Numbered from the stretch's first letter, positions 9,916 to 18,216 are shown. The stretch: 64,000 nucleotides of DNA from Akkermansia muciniphila (GCA_945898055.1 CAMDGV010000017.1:1-64000); one strand, 5' to 3'. Program-made: numbers and translations. The notes: generated from the letters alone by a model not told the origin.

Positions 9916-10535
9916 TCAGTTTTTTGGAATCTTGTTCACCGTGTAGTAGGCCTTTTTGTGCAAAAGGCGCTGGCCGTCTGGTGCGGTGATTTTGCCGAGG
10001 TCGAAGTCGTGGATGTGGTCTTCGGTGATTTTGTCGAGATGGACATAGACGGAGAGGCCGTCGGCGGATGGCACGGCCTCAGTGACGCGCGGGGTGGTCT
10101 GGTCCACTTCGGGCTGCCATAGGCGCCGTGGTAGATGTGCGTGTAGGTGGTGATGTTGTAGGTGCCGGAACGCGCGGCGGTTTGTTTGTCCACGGGCTTG
10201 GTGAAGGTGATGAGGAAGCCGTCTTTGCGGATGTTGATTTCTTTCACCTCGAAGGGGACGCCGCCGCTCCAATCAATACGCTGGAGGGCGAAGGGCTCGG
10301 TGCTGCGGACGGGCCACTGGCGGTTGGTGGTGAAACCGCCGGCGACGAACTGGCCTTTCGGCGAAAAATCGACGTTCATGATGCCGGTGGCGAGTCCTTC
10401 GCGGAATGGGTAACACGCACCCTGCCACACGCCGTTCACCTGCTCGGTCGTGGCGCGCAGGATGATGCTCTGAGTGTAGTCGCCGAGGAAAAGCTGGCCG
10501 TCGAATGGGCCGAATTTGCCGCCGGTTTTGTTATT
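9916..10535 (-). pseudogene. C-terminal remnant of a secreted cytochrome/sorbosone-dehydrogenase-like PVC protein
   Basis: Read on the minus strand from the dispersed repeat, the frame gives GGKFGPFDGQLFLGDYTQSI, then GIMNVDFSPKGQFVAGGF and RQWPVRSTEPFALQRIDWSG. This is the end of the large secreted propeller/haem-binding proteins common in Verrucomicrobia and Planctomycetes. Near 10120 the frame shifts by one base: the 9936-10439 ORF runs out of homology while the 9916-10272 ORF carries the proper ending (HIHDFDLGKITAPDGQRLLH, stop at 9916). The 5' end is missing and starts exactly where repeat copy 3 ends. The gene is truncated and frameshifted, hence dead. It lies tail-to-tail with druE. 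Confidence 0.7.
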
Positions 10536-10569
10536 GATCGGAATTTGCTGTTTTGACGCGGAGGGTAAA
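10534..10569. repeat. Dispersed repeat, copy 3 of 5
   Basis: Contains GGAATTTGCTGTTTTGACGC followed by GGAGGGTAAATG, which looks like a Shine-Dalgarno site with a start codon; the ATG frame closes quickly. The left side joins the 5'-truncated cytochrome-type pseudogene; the right side is the 80-base gap before the exonuclease gene. Copies 3 and 4 share the GACGCGGAGGGTAA tail. Confidence 0.75.
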
Positions 10570-10650
10570 TGACCCCTTACCGAGAATGGTTACATTAAAA
10601 TCAACTGGCCGAGCCTTGATCGACGACGGCCGGCGAGCAAAACCCTCCCG

Positions 10651-12243
10651 TTATTCTGCTGGCCCGCCGCCACCCACGAGCGCATGGATTTCTTCTTCTA
10701 GCTGGAGCGCTTGTGTGCGGAGTTTCGCAATTTCCTTCTCCAGCCGATCAAGGATGTCGCGCGCCACTTCCTCTAGGTAGCCGGGTTGTTTGGTTGCCAA
10801 CACGTGCAGTTCATAGCGCGGGTCTTTCCGCAGTTGGTTGGTGGCCTCTAAGGTCGCCACTATTTCTAGGCGCAAGGTATCGAGCAGCTTGTTGAGGCTC
10901 GAGAGCTCCTCAGCATCTCCAAAATTTAACGCGCCCAACCCGCGTTTTTGTAGGTAGCCGCTGGGATCGTTGGCAATCTCGCGCAACTGATCGAGGTCGC
11001 CACTGTCGCGGGCGCTGTTTATCGCGCTGGTGAGTTGGGTATAGCTTGCGAGTTTCTCGGGGTCGGTAGCAAAGCGGTCTGGGTGGTACAGGCACACCAG
11101 TTTTTTCCATAGGGCTTGAAGCTCCAGCGTTTGCGTTTCACTTAAGTTTTTGCGCCCTGCTGCCTGCGCAGCACCCTCAGCATATTCATTAGCCGCACGC
11201 TGCTTGGCTTCCTTATACTGTTCAACGACGGTTTCGGCCTCCTCTTCACCCACTCGCACCACCACCGCCAGATATTTCTGGCGGTACGTCACGACAAGCT
11301 GTAAGCGGTCGCGCTGCTGGTAATGCGCGTGCAGCAACCCAAACAGCACGGCTTGGGTAACTTCTACCGCGTGCCGTTCGCTGGTGTACTGGGCTTCCAC
11401 CTCGGCCAACTGGGCGCGGGCGGCCGCGATCAAAATTTTGAGCGCGGCGACCGCCGGATCGCTGAAAATCATAACCTCCGTGCCCGGATTGGCCGCGGCG
11501 TGCGCCGGTGCTGCAATCTGCGCCAGATACCAAGCGCCCATCTCAGCGGTCTGCGTATTGGCGCTGCCGGCCAACCAGTTTAGCCAACCCCGCAACGCGG
11601 TATCCCCGCGCGCCTCTTGGAAGAGGCGGCCTTTATATTTGCCGAAGGCAATGCGCGAAGGGAACCACGGCGCCGCCGCATATGCGGTTAACTGAGCCCA
11701 GGTCTTTAAGCCAAGGCGCTCGGCCAGCGGCCGCAGGACCTGCCCTAATAGGTCAACCACCGTGGTTACGTCACCCAGTGCGGTGTGGGCCCCCCGCTCG
11801 GGCAGGCGGTAGAACTGGCGCAGCGTCTGGAGTTTGCAGTTGCCCGCTGGCACTGGATCTAACAGCCGTTGCGCTAGCCGCAACGCGCAAAATCCAGCGC
11901 TACCGATGGGGGCTACGCCTAGCCGGGCCCATTCCGGCCACAGCACTTCGTCCAAGTCGTAGGATAGATTAAACGCCACCAACGGCCGCCCCTGGACGTA
12001 GTCGGCAAATTCACGATAGACCTCTGGGGCTGGGCCCCCGTCGCGATCCAGAATCTCGCGAGTATAGCCGTGGACGCGGGCCGCCTCGGGAGGAATATCA
12101 GCGTTTTGGTTAAGTAGGCGGCGAAACGGCGGCCCGACCGGCTGCCACCCGCGCATGCACTGCGCGGCCAGTTCCACCACATAAATCGGCGCGCTAAGTC
12201 CGGTGGTTTCGGTGTCCAGGAGTATCCATTCGGTGGTGTCCAT
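10651..12243 (-). CDS. DnaQ-type 3'-5' exonuclease fused to a J-domain-like region
   Basis: A 530-aa protein with an unusual order of parts. Residues 1-170 form a DEDDh exonuclease: ILLDTETTGL (Asp and Glu near 10-12), FNLSYDLDEV near 95-105, and AHTALGDVTTVV near 158, which holds the catalytic His and Asp. A segment near 205-230, AFGKYKGRLFQE...LRGWLNWL, resembles the small DUF3820-type module found after some exonucleases. Residues 370-420 hold WKKLVCLYHPDRFATDPEKL with the HPD tripeptide (about 387) of DnaJ J-domains. The last 100 residues are coiled coil. No Gly/Phe or zinc region follows, so it is not a true DnaJ. It lies 6 bases downstream of the LRR gene in the same direction, so the two are probably one operon. 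The segment is visibly GC-richer than its surroundings, suggesting transfer. A defence role is inference from location. Confidence 0.75.
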   Translation of the reverse strand: MDTTEWILLDTETTGLSAPIYVVELAAQCMRGWQPVGPPFRRLLNQNADIPPEAARVHGYTREILDRDGGPAPEVYREFADYVQGRPLVAFNLSYDLDEVLWPEWARLGVAPIGSAGFCALRLAQRLLDPVPAGNCKLQTLRQFYRLPERGAHTALGDVTTVVDLLGQVLRPLAERLGLKTWAQLTAYAAAPWFPSRIAFGKYKGRLFQEARGDTALRGWLNWLAGSANTQTAEMGAWYLAQIAAPAHAAANPGTEVMIFSDPAVAALKILIAAARAQLAEVEAQYTSERHAVEVTQAVLFGLLHAHYQQRDRLQLVVTYRQKYLAVVVRVGEEEAETVVEQYKEAKQRAANEYAEGAAQAAGRKNLSETQTLELQALWKKLVCLYHPDRFATDPEKLASYTQLTSAINSARDSGDLDQLREIANDPSGYLQKRGLGALNFGDAEELSSLNKLLDTLRLEIVATLEATNQLRKDPRYELHVLATKQPGYLEEVARDILDRLEKEIAKLRTQALQLEEEIHALVGGGGPAE

Positions 12244-12249
12244 GAAGGG

Positions 12250-12969
12250 TTAGTTCTGCTTTAAGCGAGCCTGCCCGCGAACTTTGACCGAGCCGTCGCA
12301 GGAGAAATCGTCCAGCGCTGGAATGCCCGACAGGTCGAGCTCGGTCAGCTGGTTCCACCTGCAGTCGAGCTTAGTCAGCGCCGGAATGCTCGACAGGTCG
12401 AGCTCGGTCAGCTGGTTCTTGCCGCAGGAGAGAAAGGTCAGCGCCGGAATGCTCGACAGGTCGAGCTCGGTCAGCTGGTTGTCGGCGCAGGAGAGCTTGG
12501 TCAGCGCCGGCAGGCTACCGGAGAATATCTTGGCCGACGCTTCGCCGCCATTTTTGACCCCCAACTGCCGAAGCTGCAACCCCGGCACCCACTCGAAGCT
12601 CCGCAGCGGCAATGCCTTGAGGTCTAGCACCGCGGTGCGAATAGTGCCGTCTACAACCTGCAAGCCGAAGTCAGGTTTGTCAGGATTCCAAGGCAACATA
12701 ATAGTGGCGCTCATCAGCCGCTCGAGCACTGTTTCCAACGACAGATTGAGGGCCCGCGCCCACAGGCCAAGTTGTGCGTAATCCGGGCTGCAGAACTCGT
12801 GGTCACCTAAGGTGTGCCGCTGCGCCGGTACAAGGCCTCGAGCAGGCTGCGCGGCCGCGAGCCAAGCCTGCGTCATGCGCGCCATCACGCCCGTTACGTT
12901 GCCGCCGGCGGGGATGAGCGCGCTCGTGGGGCGCACCGTGAGCCCGACGCTTTTATTTTTATCCGCCAT
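12250..12969 (-). CDS. Leucine-rich-repeat protein, partner of the exonuclease/J-domain gene
   Basis: 239 aa, cytoplasmic by appearance. The first 120 residues are a domain I cannot name (PTSALIPAGGNVTGVMARMT, then LLPWNPDKPDFGLQVVDG-like sequence). Residues 150-230 carry three near-identical 21-residue leucine-rich repeats of the form LTKLSCADNQLTELDLSSIP plus a degenerate fourth. Such repeats usually make a protein-binding solenoid; three is few and suggests copy-number change. The gene ends 6 bases before the exonuclease start, so both are likely co-transcribed. Shared high GC with the neighbour supports arrival as one unit. Function not established; a sensing or adaptor role is only a guess. 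Confidence 0.65.
   Translation of the reverse strand: MADKNKSVGLTVRPTSALIPAGGNVTGVMARMTQAWLAAAQPARGLVPAQRHTLGDHEFCSPDYAQLGLWARALNLSLETVLERLMSATIMLPWNPDKPDFGLQVVDGTIRTAVLDLKALPLRSFEWVPGLQLRQLGVKNGGEASAKIFSGSLPALTKLSCADNQLTELDLSSIPALTFLSCGKNQLTELDLSSIPALTKLDCRWNQLTELDLSGIPALDDFSCDGSVKVRGQARLKQN
12311..12508 (-). repeat. 63-bp tandem repeat inside the LRR gene
   Basis: The string GGTCGAGCTCGGTCAGCTGG recurs at 63-base spacing (starting near 12333, 12396 and 12459), matching one 21-residue LRR unit per copy. Near-identity at the DNA level indicates recent duplication, so the locus probably varies in repeat number between strains. Confidence 0.8.
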
Positions 12970-13236
12970 GGTGCGCGCCCGTTAGGTGAAACATTGTGCA
13001 CTTAAACTAACAGGGGCCACCGCAACAGGCTACTCCTATCGGACGGCGCACCTGGAGGGTCTGCACACTGGGCGCTTCACGGGCTTAAAGCGCTGCTAGC
13101 ATTACGATGACGGGCGTCGCTCCGACTTACGCGCCACTTGGATTAGGCCGCTTGGAGGACCCGAGGAAGGAACTGCAATCCATGCGCCACGTCACCAACG
13201 GCACGCCCGTGGTGCTCTGCAGCTATCCGCCACGTC
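12970..13236. other. Gene-poor gap with a possible plus-strand gene fragment
   Basis: No complete gene is supported. A plus-strand frame reads RLEDPRKELQSMRHVTNGTP and then VVLCSYPPRH, ending at a TGA inside the dispersed repeat, as if it were the end of a truncated gene; I do not recognise the family. The promoter of the LRR/exonuclease pair should lie at the left end of this stretch. Confidence 0.35.
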
Positions 13237-13272
13237 ACTGATAGGAAATTGCTTTTTTGACGCGGAGGGTAA
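13237..13272. repeat. Dispersed repeat, copy 4 of 5
   Basis: Contains GATAGGAAATTGCTTTTTTG and then GACGCGGAGGGTAA, one of the two best-preserved copies. It sits 62 bases beyond the stop of the 13334-14917 gene. The TGATAG at its left edge closes the plus-strand frame that runs into it. Confidence 0.75.
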
Positions 13273-13333
13273 GGCCTACGCTGACGTCTACCTTCTGGCG
13301 ATAGTTGAAACAATCGAACGCTTTGAAAACCTA

Positions 13334-14917
13334 CTACTCCGACCTCCGCAACTTCCAGAACCGGTTGGCATGGTCGGCTTCGACCAACTGCGATTGCTTG
13401 GCCCCGGTTCCGTCGAAAGCGGCCCCGAAGTCGGTCCACTGGACTAGGTCGGTGGAATACTGGAGCTGGTAGCGACGGCCTTGCGCGGTGCCGAAGTAGA
13501 TTTGCACAGCCGCCCTGACCTCCATGATCTCCGGAAGATCGGAGGCCAACTTCGGATTGCTGCCGTTCTGAACCTCAACTAGGTCCGAGTAGCCATCACC
13601 GTCGGTGTCCACCTTCAGCGGGTCGGTGCCGTAGTTCAGGCGTTCCTCGGTATCGGTTAGACCATCCCCATCGGTATCCTCCAAGGATTGCTCTCGGTAC
13701 GAGTCGAAGTTGTCGCCGGTGCTCCGAGGCCAAGGGCTCAGCGCAAGCCCACCCACGGAGCTGGTGGCGATGGCGTGGATGGTTCCGGAGCCAGATCCAG
13801 AAATGGCCATGCTTGCCACCAAAAGAACCCCGGATTTAGTGATGATCGGCGGGGCTTCCACGGAGTTGATAACGTTGCCGATCAGCGCGGCCTCTCCGGT
13901 CGCTGGATTAACCCGGGCGACGCCTCCGCGATAGTTGGGACCCGTGGAAAGAGTTCGCTCGCTCAACGAGCAGTATACGAACCCATCGCGCCCTACCGCC
14001 ATCCCAGTGACCCGCATCGGTCCGAACGGTAGTTCAATAATCCGCTGAGGTCTCACGCCGTCCGGATCAATCAGGATCAACCCTGCGGCCGCAGGGTCTC
14101 CGGCTTCGGAAGCTCCCCTAGGCGTTTTGATGGCGGAGATCACGATCAGGCCGTCGGCAGTAGTTACGACGATGTTGATCTGGGGGTTTTCCGGTCTGAA
14201 TTGTGTCCAGTTGAGGTCCCAGGAGATGATTGAACCAAGCTTCAGAGTCTCGGGGTTCGCGAGGTATAGAGCGTTTCTACGGTAAACACCGTCGAGCACT
14301 CGATCCTCTGCAAAGAATATGGCATCGCCATTCGGAGCAAATCCAAAAGGGGGGCCCCAAAGTTTAGATGGCGGAAGGTTGCCAATTTTGTTGGTTCGCA
14401 CAGTTCCACTGCTCCCATCGATCTCGATCAGGAATTCGAGCGGCAAACCATTCAAGCGCCCCGACCTTCCACTCGTAATGACCGTGTTTTTCTTGGTCGC
14501 TAAGAATCTGCTTGGCTCCGGGCTGAGAGAGTATCCGCCAAGCCTTATCCGCCACCCTCCAACCCCGGTTCTGGCAATCTCCCGTTCGTCATTTACCAAC
14601 ACCGGCTGCCTCACCACCCCACCATCCGAAAGAGTTACGAGGTTCCCAGCGAGTCTCTCCGAATCGCCCAAGGTTCCGAAGCTCTGGGTCAAGAGGTCGA
14701 TGCTCAGAGGCGTAAAGATCGGACCGCTAAACGTAGCAGTGACCACCGATCGCTCATCCGCGGTAAGGTACAGAGCAGACCGGTAATCTATGTTTGTCAC
14801 GGTCTTGGTCCACAGCACCGCACCTGGCCGTGGTTTGGGAATGATGATCTGACCCCACGTTTGCATGGCAACCAAGGCTGCCAGTATCCAGCCGAACGAC
14901 AAAAAGCGGGTCCTCAT
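13334..14917 (-). CDS. Secreted propeller-like protein with thrombospondin type 3 repeats
   Basis: 527 aa. It starts with a clear signal peptide (FLSFGWILAALVAMQTWGQ). Residues 30-400 are beta-rich with spaced glycines (for example VGRDGFVYCSLSERTLSTGP and LLVASMAISGSGSGTIHAIA), compatible with a beta-propeller. Near 413-455 are two calcium-binding TSP3-like repeats (DTDGDGLTDTEERLNYGTDP, DTDGDGYSDLVEVQNGSNP). The tail GRRYQLQYSTDLVQWTDFG followed by FWKLRR is the C-terminal module common on exported verrucomicrobial proteins, perhaps linked to sorting. It was probably present before the neighbouring accessory genes arrived. Substrate and role unknown. Confidence 0.65.
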   Translation of the reverse strand: MRTRFLSFGWILAALVAMQTWGQIIIPKPRPGAVLWTKTVTNIDYRSALYLTADERSVVTATFSGPIFTPLSIDLLTQSFGTLGDSERLAGNLVTLSDGGVVRQPVLVNDEREIARTGVGGWRIRLGGYSLSPEPSRFLATKKNTVITSGRSGRLNGLPLEFLIEIDGSSGTVRTNKIGNLPPSKLWGPPFGFAPNGDAIFFAEDRVLDGVYRRNALYLANPETLKLGSIISWDLNWTQFRPENPQINIVVTTADGLIVISAIKTPRGASEAGDPAAAGLILIDPDGVRPQRIIELPFGPMRVTGMAVGRDGFVYCSLSERTLSTGPNYRGGVARVNPATGEAALIGNVINSVEAPPIITKSGVLLVASMAISGSGSGTIHAIATSSVGGLALSPWPRSTGDNFDSYREQSLEDTDGDGLTDTEERLNYGTDPLKVDTDGDGYSDLVEVQNGSNPKLASDLPEIMEVRAAVQIYFGTAQGRRYQLQYSTDLVQWTDFGAAFDGTGAKQSQLVEADHANRFWKLRRSE

Positions 14918-15034
14918 CTGCTATCAGCCTACGTCGGTCATCCCGTTACGAGCAAGGACGTTTGACGGTCATAACGGTGATGCTTTTACCCAAGCCTCAA
15001 AGACACGCGATCGGCGCACCGGTTGGGTTCTTAC

Positions 15035-15772
15035 CTAAACTCGAACATCGGCTTTCAATCCGCCCTCAAAGCAGGAAGCGAGCAAGCGGAGCAGCGGGTG
15101 TGCAGTCCTAATTTTTTCGAGGTTTAGGCGCACGTAGGCGATGGGGTCTCCCGTTCTCCTGCTTCTGGAAGGGTCTAAGGAGACTTCCTGACGACCGGCG
15201 ATGGTAGCTCGGAGGTGTTCAGGGGTGGCGTATGGGGGTAGAAGTAGCGTCTGCCTACCTAGGTATGAAAAGAGAAGATGAAAGACTGTACAACGACGAT
15301 TATTATTCCCAGGGGGAAGAATAATTGTCGTTGTACAGTAGTTGGCGCTCTGGAGGCCCGCGATGTAGGCGCGAGCATCCTGGGGTTGGAGGGCGGCAAT
15401 GGGCAGCGCAGCCTTCTTGCCGGCCCAAGTGAGAAAGCCATCGATCGACTTTTGGTAGCTCCAGGCTGATCCCTTAGCCAAGGCCGAGAGCTTTGAGGCC
15501 AGCCAGGCTTCCAGGAAGGCTTCGACTGCCTGGCTCTTGATGCTGTGCGACTCGACGTTGGCCCGTTTTAGGATCCCGGCTATGACATCCCGGGTCTGCT
15601 GTTCGATGTGGGTGCCGGCTTCGGCCTGATGGGCGATCTGTTCCCACTCGTCGGCGATGCGACGGGCGACAGCCTTGTCGGTCGACCCTGTGGACCTGAG
15701 CACGAGTTTACCGGCCTGACGGAAGGCTCCGTGCCAGTAGGGCGACCTGGGTCTGCGGTGGATGCTAGCCAT
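15035..15772 (-). pseudogene. Broken tyrosine recombinase/phage integrase
   Basis: I place the start at the ATG at 15772 (MASIHRRPRSPYWHGAFRQA), not at 15841. The first 150 residues look like the N-terminal arm-binding and SAM-like core-binding domains of a tyrosine integrase (AVEAFLEAWLASKLSALAKG, SYQKSIDGFLTWAGKKAALP, LQPQDARAYIAGLQS). After YIAGLQSANY the frame enters a 55-base palindrome and then unfamiliar sequence. The catalytic domain with its R-H-R-Y residues is absent, so no recombinase activity is expected. It lies next to a tRNA-3'-end-like sequence, the usual place for an integrase beside its attachment site, so it may be the relic of a genomic island. Confidence 0.7.
15285..15339. 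repeat. 55-nt palindrome inserted in the integrase gene
   Basis: Two 26-base arms (starting ACTGTACAACGACGATTATT) match as inverted repeats at 24 of 26 positions around a 3-base loop (AGG). The hairpin interrupts the integrase reading frame exactly where integrase homology stops. It has the look of a very short non-autonomous palindromic element or MITE; no transposase is adjacent. Confidence 0.8.
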
Positions 15773-15775
15773 GCA

Positions 15776-15796
15776 AGTGCTAACGTTAGTGCTAAC
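15776..15796 (-). promoter_or_regulatory. Direct repeats just upstream of the integrase start
   Basis: AGTGCTAAC occurs twice with a 12-base period, immediately upstream of the ATG at 15772, and TTAG-type variants occur further up. Such short direct repeats could be arm-type integrase sites or an operator. Confidence 0.35.
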
Positions 15797-15868
15797 ACTT
15801 TGGGTGTCCAGCGAAGTTTGACTGTGAAAAAAAACCTGCAAAACACATCCGTGAATGTTCTAACCTTA

Positions 15869-15899
15869 GTCAAGAGTTCGATTCTTCCCGCTGGCACCA
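15869..15899 (+). other. tRNA/tmRNA 3'-end-like sequence, candidate attachment site
   Basis: The stretch contains GAGTTCGATTC (a T-loop-like TTCGATT) followed 9 bases later by CTGGCACCA, as at the 3' end of a tRNA or tmRNA. The T-stem pairs poorly and no 5' half, D-arm or anticodon arm is visible upstream, so this is not a gene. Tyrosine integrases often duplicate such ends, and an integrase relic lies about 100 bases away reading outward, so I read it as a possible att remnant. Confidence 0.4.
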
Positions 15900-16407
15900 A
15901 TCCGTTTTTATTGAGGGTTTAGAGGAAACCTGACCGTTGGCGCCAAGACCGGTGGTGGCGTCGTGCGAATTCCAACTCCGACTGCCTATCCAGCCTGGCT
16001 ACTGCGGATCACGGCATCGATTAGTTCCGTGTTCCCAAGCGCCGGGAGAGGGGGAGAGGGGAGGCTACCGCTGTCGAACCAGCAACGACGACGGATTCCG
16101 GTGGGAAAAAAAATGAACAAACATCCAAAGCCTAATCCGGATGAATGTGACCATTCGGTTGGGAGCGTAGTGAAACATCCTCTTTGCCTCTGACCGTGAG
16201 GTCAGCACTGGCCGGCAGCGCTGGATGGAATGTGCCAAGAATAATCCTAACATTTCCCAACAGTCTGAGTGCCTTTTGATTCCTTTTCCTTCCACTCGAC
16301 AAGGGCGATCTGCGACTTAAAAAATGCAATTTACTCAATAAAACAGGGTATTAATGCCTTTTCAGCATGAATCGTGATTTATTATGTAAACGGTTTCCCA
16401 AACCGTC
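15900..16407. other. Intergenic region, nothing recognised
   Basis: No supported gene. The short ORFs here (for example 15963-16193) have no coding character. The right part is A/T-rich (16310-16400). Confidence 0.5.
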
Positions 16408-17253
16408 TTAAATCGGGGAAGTTTCAGTTTTGCTCAAATAAAAACCGCGACAATTTCCACCCCAGAAAGCTTCCGAGTCTTTCTCGGTCAGATGACGGGA
16501 ATAATCGCGAACAAGTCCCTCGACCTGCTCATAGCTTCCGGCCAGAAGGCAGACCGGCCAATCCGATCCAAACATCAACCGACGCGCGCCGAAGGCTTCA
16601 AAGACAACGTCTAAATACGGACGAAAATCAAGAGCCTTCCAACTTTGATGATGCGCCTCGGTCACCATTCCTGAAACTTTGCAAAGCACATTTTCATACC
16701 GAGCAAGCTCCCGGATCTGGCTTTCCCAGGGCACCAAACTCGCCTGTCGGATTAGTGGTTTAGCTAAGTGATCCAAGACGAAGGGTTGCTCTGGAAAACG
16801 AGCGACCAACTCGATCGCCGCGGGAAGTTGTTGAGGATAAATTAGAATATCGTACGTCAAACCGAACTGTCGTAATCGGTTAATGCCACGAAGGAAATCC
16901 GGTTGAACAAGAAACCGGTGATCTGGTTCATCTTGGGCGATATGTCTCACTCCAACAAACCGAGGATGTCTCGCGAGAGGCGCGAGGTCTTCTTCGACTC
17001 GATCTGACTTTAGATCTACCCAACCGACCACCCCTTGAGTCCGAGGATCGGCGTCAGCCAATCCGAGCATCCAATACGATTCTGCTAGCGATTGGCGGAC
17101 TTGAACCGCAATAGATCCACTAAAGCCTAATGACCGATGAAGAATGGCTAAGTCTGCTGGCAACCAGTCTCGTTGAAGCGGCGAACCCGTTGGGATCCAA
17201 GAATACTGAGTGGCGTCGTAGCGCCAGAAGTGTTGATGAGAATCCAAGTGCAT
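16408..17253 (-). CDS. Amidohydrolase 2 family, L-fucono/rhamnono-lactonase-like
   Basis: 281 aa, the usual length for this family of TIM-barrel hydrolases. Visible features: the N-terminal metal motif DSHQHFWRYD, the VGVRHIAQDEPDHRFL segment typical of fuconolactonases, QPFVLDHLAKPLI with its His and Asp, and MFGSDWPVC with the conserved late Asp. It should open sugar lactones (L-fuconolactone or similar) in the cytosol; the exact substrate cannot be told. It stands alone on the minus strand, divergent from the RodZ-like gene. The ATG at 17253 fits the family start, which normally has only a few residues before the HxH motif. Confidence 0.8.
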   Translation of the reverse strand: MHLDSHQHFWRYDATQYSWIPTGSPLQRDWLPADLAILHRSLGFSGSIAVQVRQSLAESYWMLGLADADPRTQGVVGWVDLKSDRVEEDLAPLARHPRFVGVRHIAQDEPDHRFLVQPDFLRGINRLRQFGLTYDILIYPQQLPAAIELVARFPEQPFVLDHLAKPLIRQASLVPWESQIRELARYENVLCKVSGMVTEAHHQSWKALDFRPYLDVVFEAFGARRLMFGSDWPVCLLAGSYEQVEGLVRDYSRHLTEKDSEAFWGGNCRGFYLSKTETSPI

Positions 17254-17369
17254 TTGCGGAGTAAGTCAGAGATTTAGAAAGGAGGAAACCTTGGAAACCT
17301 CGATCGACTTGGAAATAGCCCTGTTTCAAGGGTTGCTCCCGACTGTGGTCAGAGGCTACCCTGAATCCG

Positions 17370-17888
17370 ATGTCGAGTGTCGCAGACCAGTTGAAATCCG
17401 AGCGTGAACGCTTAACTAGGACAATTCACGACGTAGCCAATTCGACCAACATCAAAACGGACCATATCCGAGCCCTTGAAGCCGGTGATTGGAGAGCCTT
17501 TGGAGCTTTAGTCTATATTCGAGGATTTACTCGAACTTACGCCAAAGAACTCCGGATGGATGTACCGAAACTTATGGCCCAACTTGAGGCTGAACTGGGT
17601 GAGTCAGGTGAGTTCATAGACCCCCCCAGTTTAAGCGGCAATCGTAAAGGACCTTTAGATTTTATTACGCTGTGGCTTTCACGAATGAAATGGCAATGGC
17701 TTCTTCCGATTGTCCTCGGGTTAGCCCTCCTTTCCGTTGTTTGGATCGGCTACAAGACGTTCCGGTCAAATCAGGTAGCCAACAAGATCAGCCTTAAGGC
17801 GAGTATTATCACCAATCGAAGTTCGAATCTTCTTCCGCCAATTCAGGCCCTGCCTCGGGCTACCAATAGCACCCGATCCAATCGCTGA
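17370..17888 (+). CDS. RodZ-like helix-turn-helix membrane protein
   Basis: 172 aa. Residues 5-75 form a RodZ-type HTH_25 domain (LKSERERLTRTIHDVANSTN, IRALEAGDWRAFGALVYIRG, FTRTYAKELRMD). A single membrane helix follows near 110-130 (WLLPIVLGLALLSVVWIGYK). RodZ links MreB to the elongation machinery; the C-terminal DUF4115 domain of full-length RodZ is absent here, so this is a short version. It is single on the plus strand, with its promoter in the 116-base divergent gap. No mre genes are nearby. Confidence 0.7.
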   Translation: MSSVADQLKSERERLTRTIHDVANSTNIKTDHIRALEAGDWRAFGALVYIRGFTRTYAKELRMDVPKLMAQLEAELGESGEFIDPPSLSGNRKGPLDFITLWLSRMKWQWLLPIVLGLALLSVVWIGYKTFRSNQVANKISLKASIITNRSSNLLPPIQALPRATNSTRSNR

Positions 17889-18216
17889 CTTTGAACTCCG
17901 GCTGAGCTCTGACGAGGTCGCTAAATTTTCTGAATTGAAGCCTTCTTCGGTTGGCACAGAGCGCCAGAGGGTAGAGTTCAATGAAGGTTGACGTCGAAAG
18001 AGACGGGACCACGGTTATTGGATGCGAATCGGAGTCCCCAACTGTCCCAGTAACCACTCCTCTTCTGGTAAAATGACCACAGCGATCTGACGGCTTCGAG
18101 CACGTCCTTCGAGCGTCAGGTTCGAGTCAATTGGGCGGTGTTCTGCACCCTATTAGTGGACCGCCCCGTTGCGCGTCGGACTGCGAGTTTCAAATTATTG
18201 GTAGATTTGTGCTGCT
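17889..18216. other. Intergenic region with a possible short minus-strand remnant
   Basis: On the minus strand about 18150-18020 a frame reads LEGRARSRQIAVVILPEEEW and ends GQLGTPIRIQ-stop. It looks coding but has no start codon and is not recognised. The rest holds nothing I can name. Confidence 0.35.

Noticed and set aside
10128-10556. Plus-strand ORF of 142 aa
   Set aside because: Antisense shadow of the cytochrome-type pseudogene, which shows clear family similarity on the minus strand.
15842-15905. Complete tRNA or tmRNA gene
   Set aside because: Only a T-loop/CCA-like end is present; T-stem pairing is weak and no 5' half exists.
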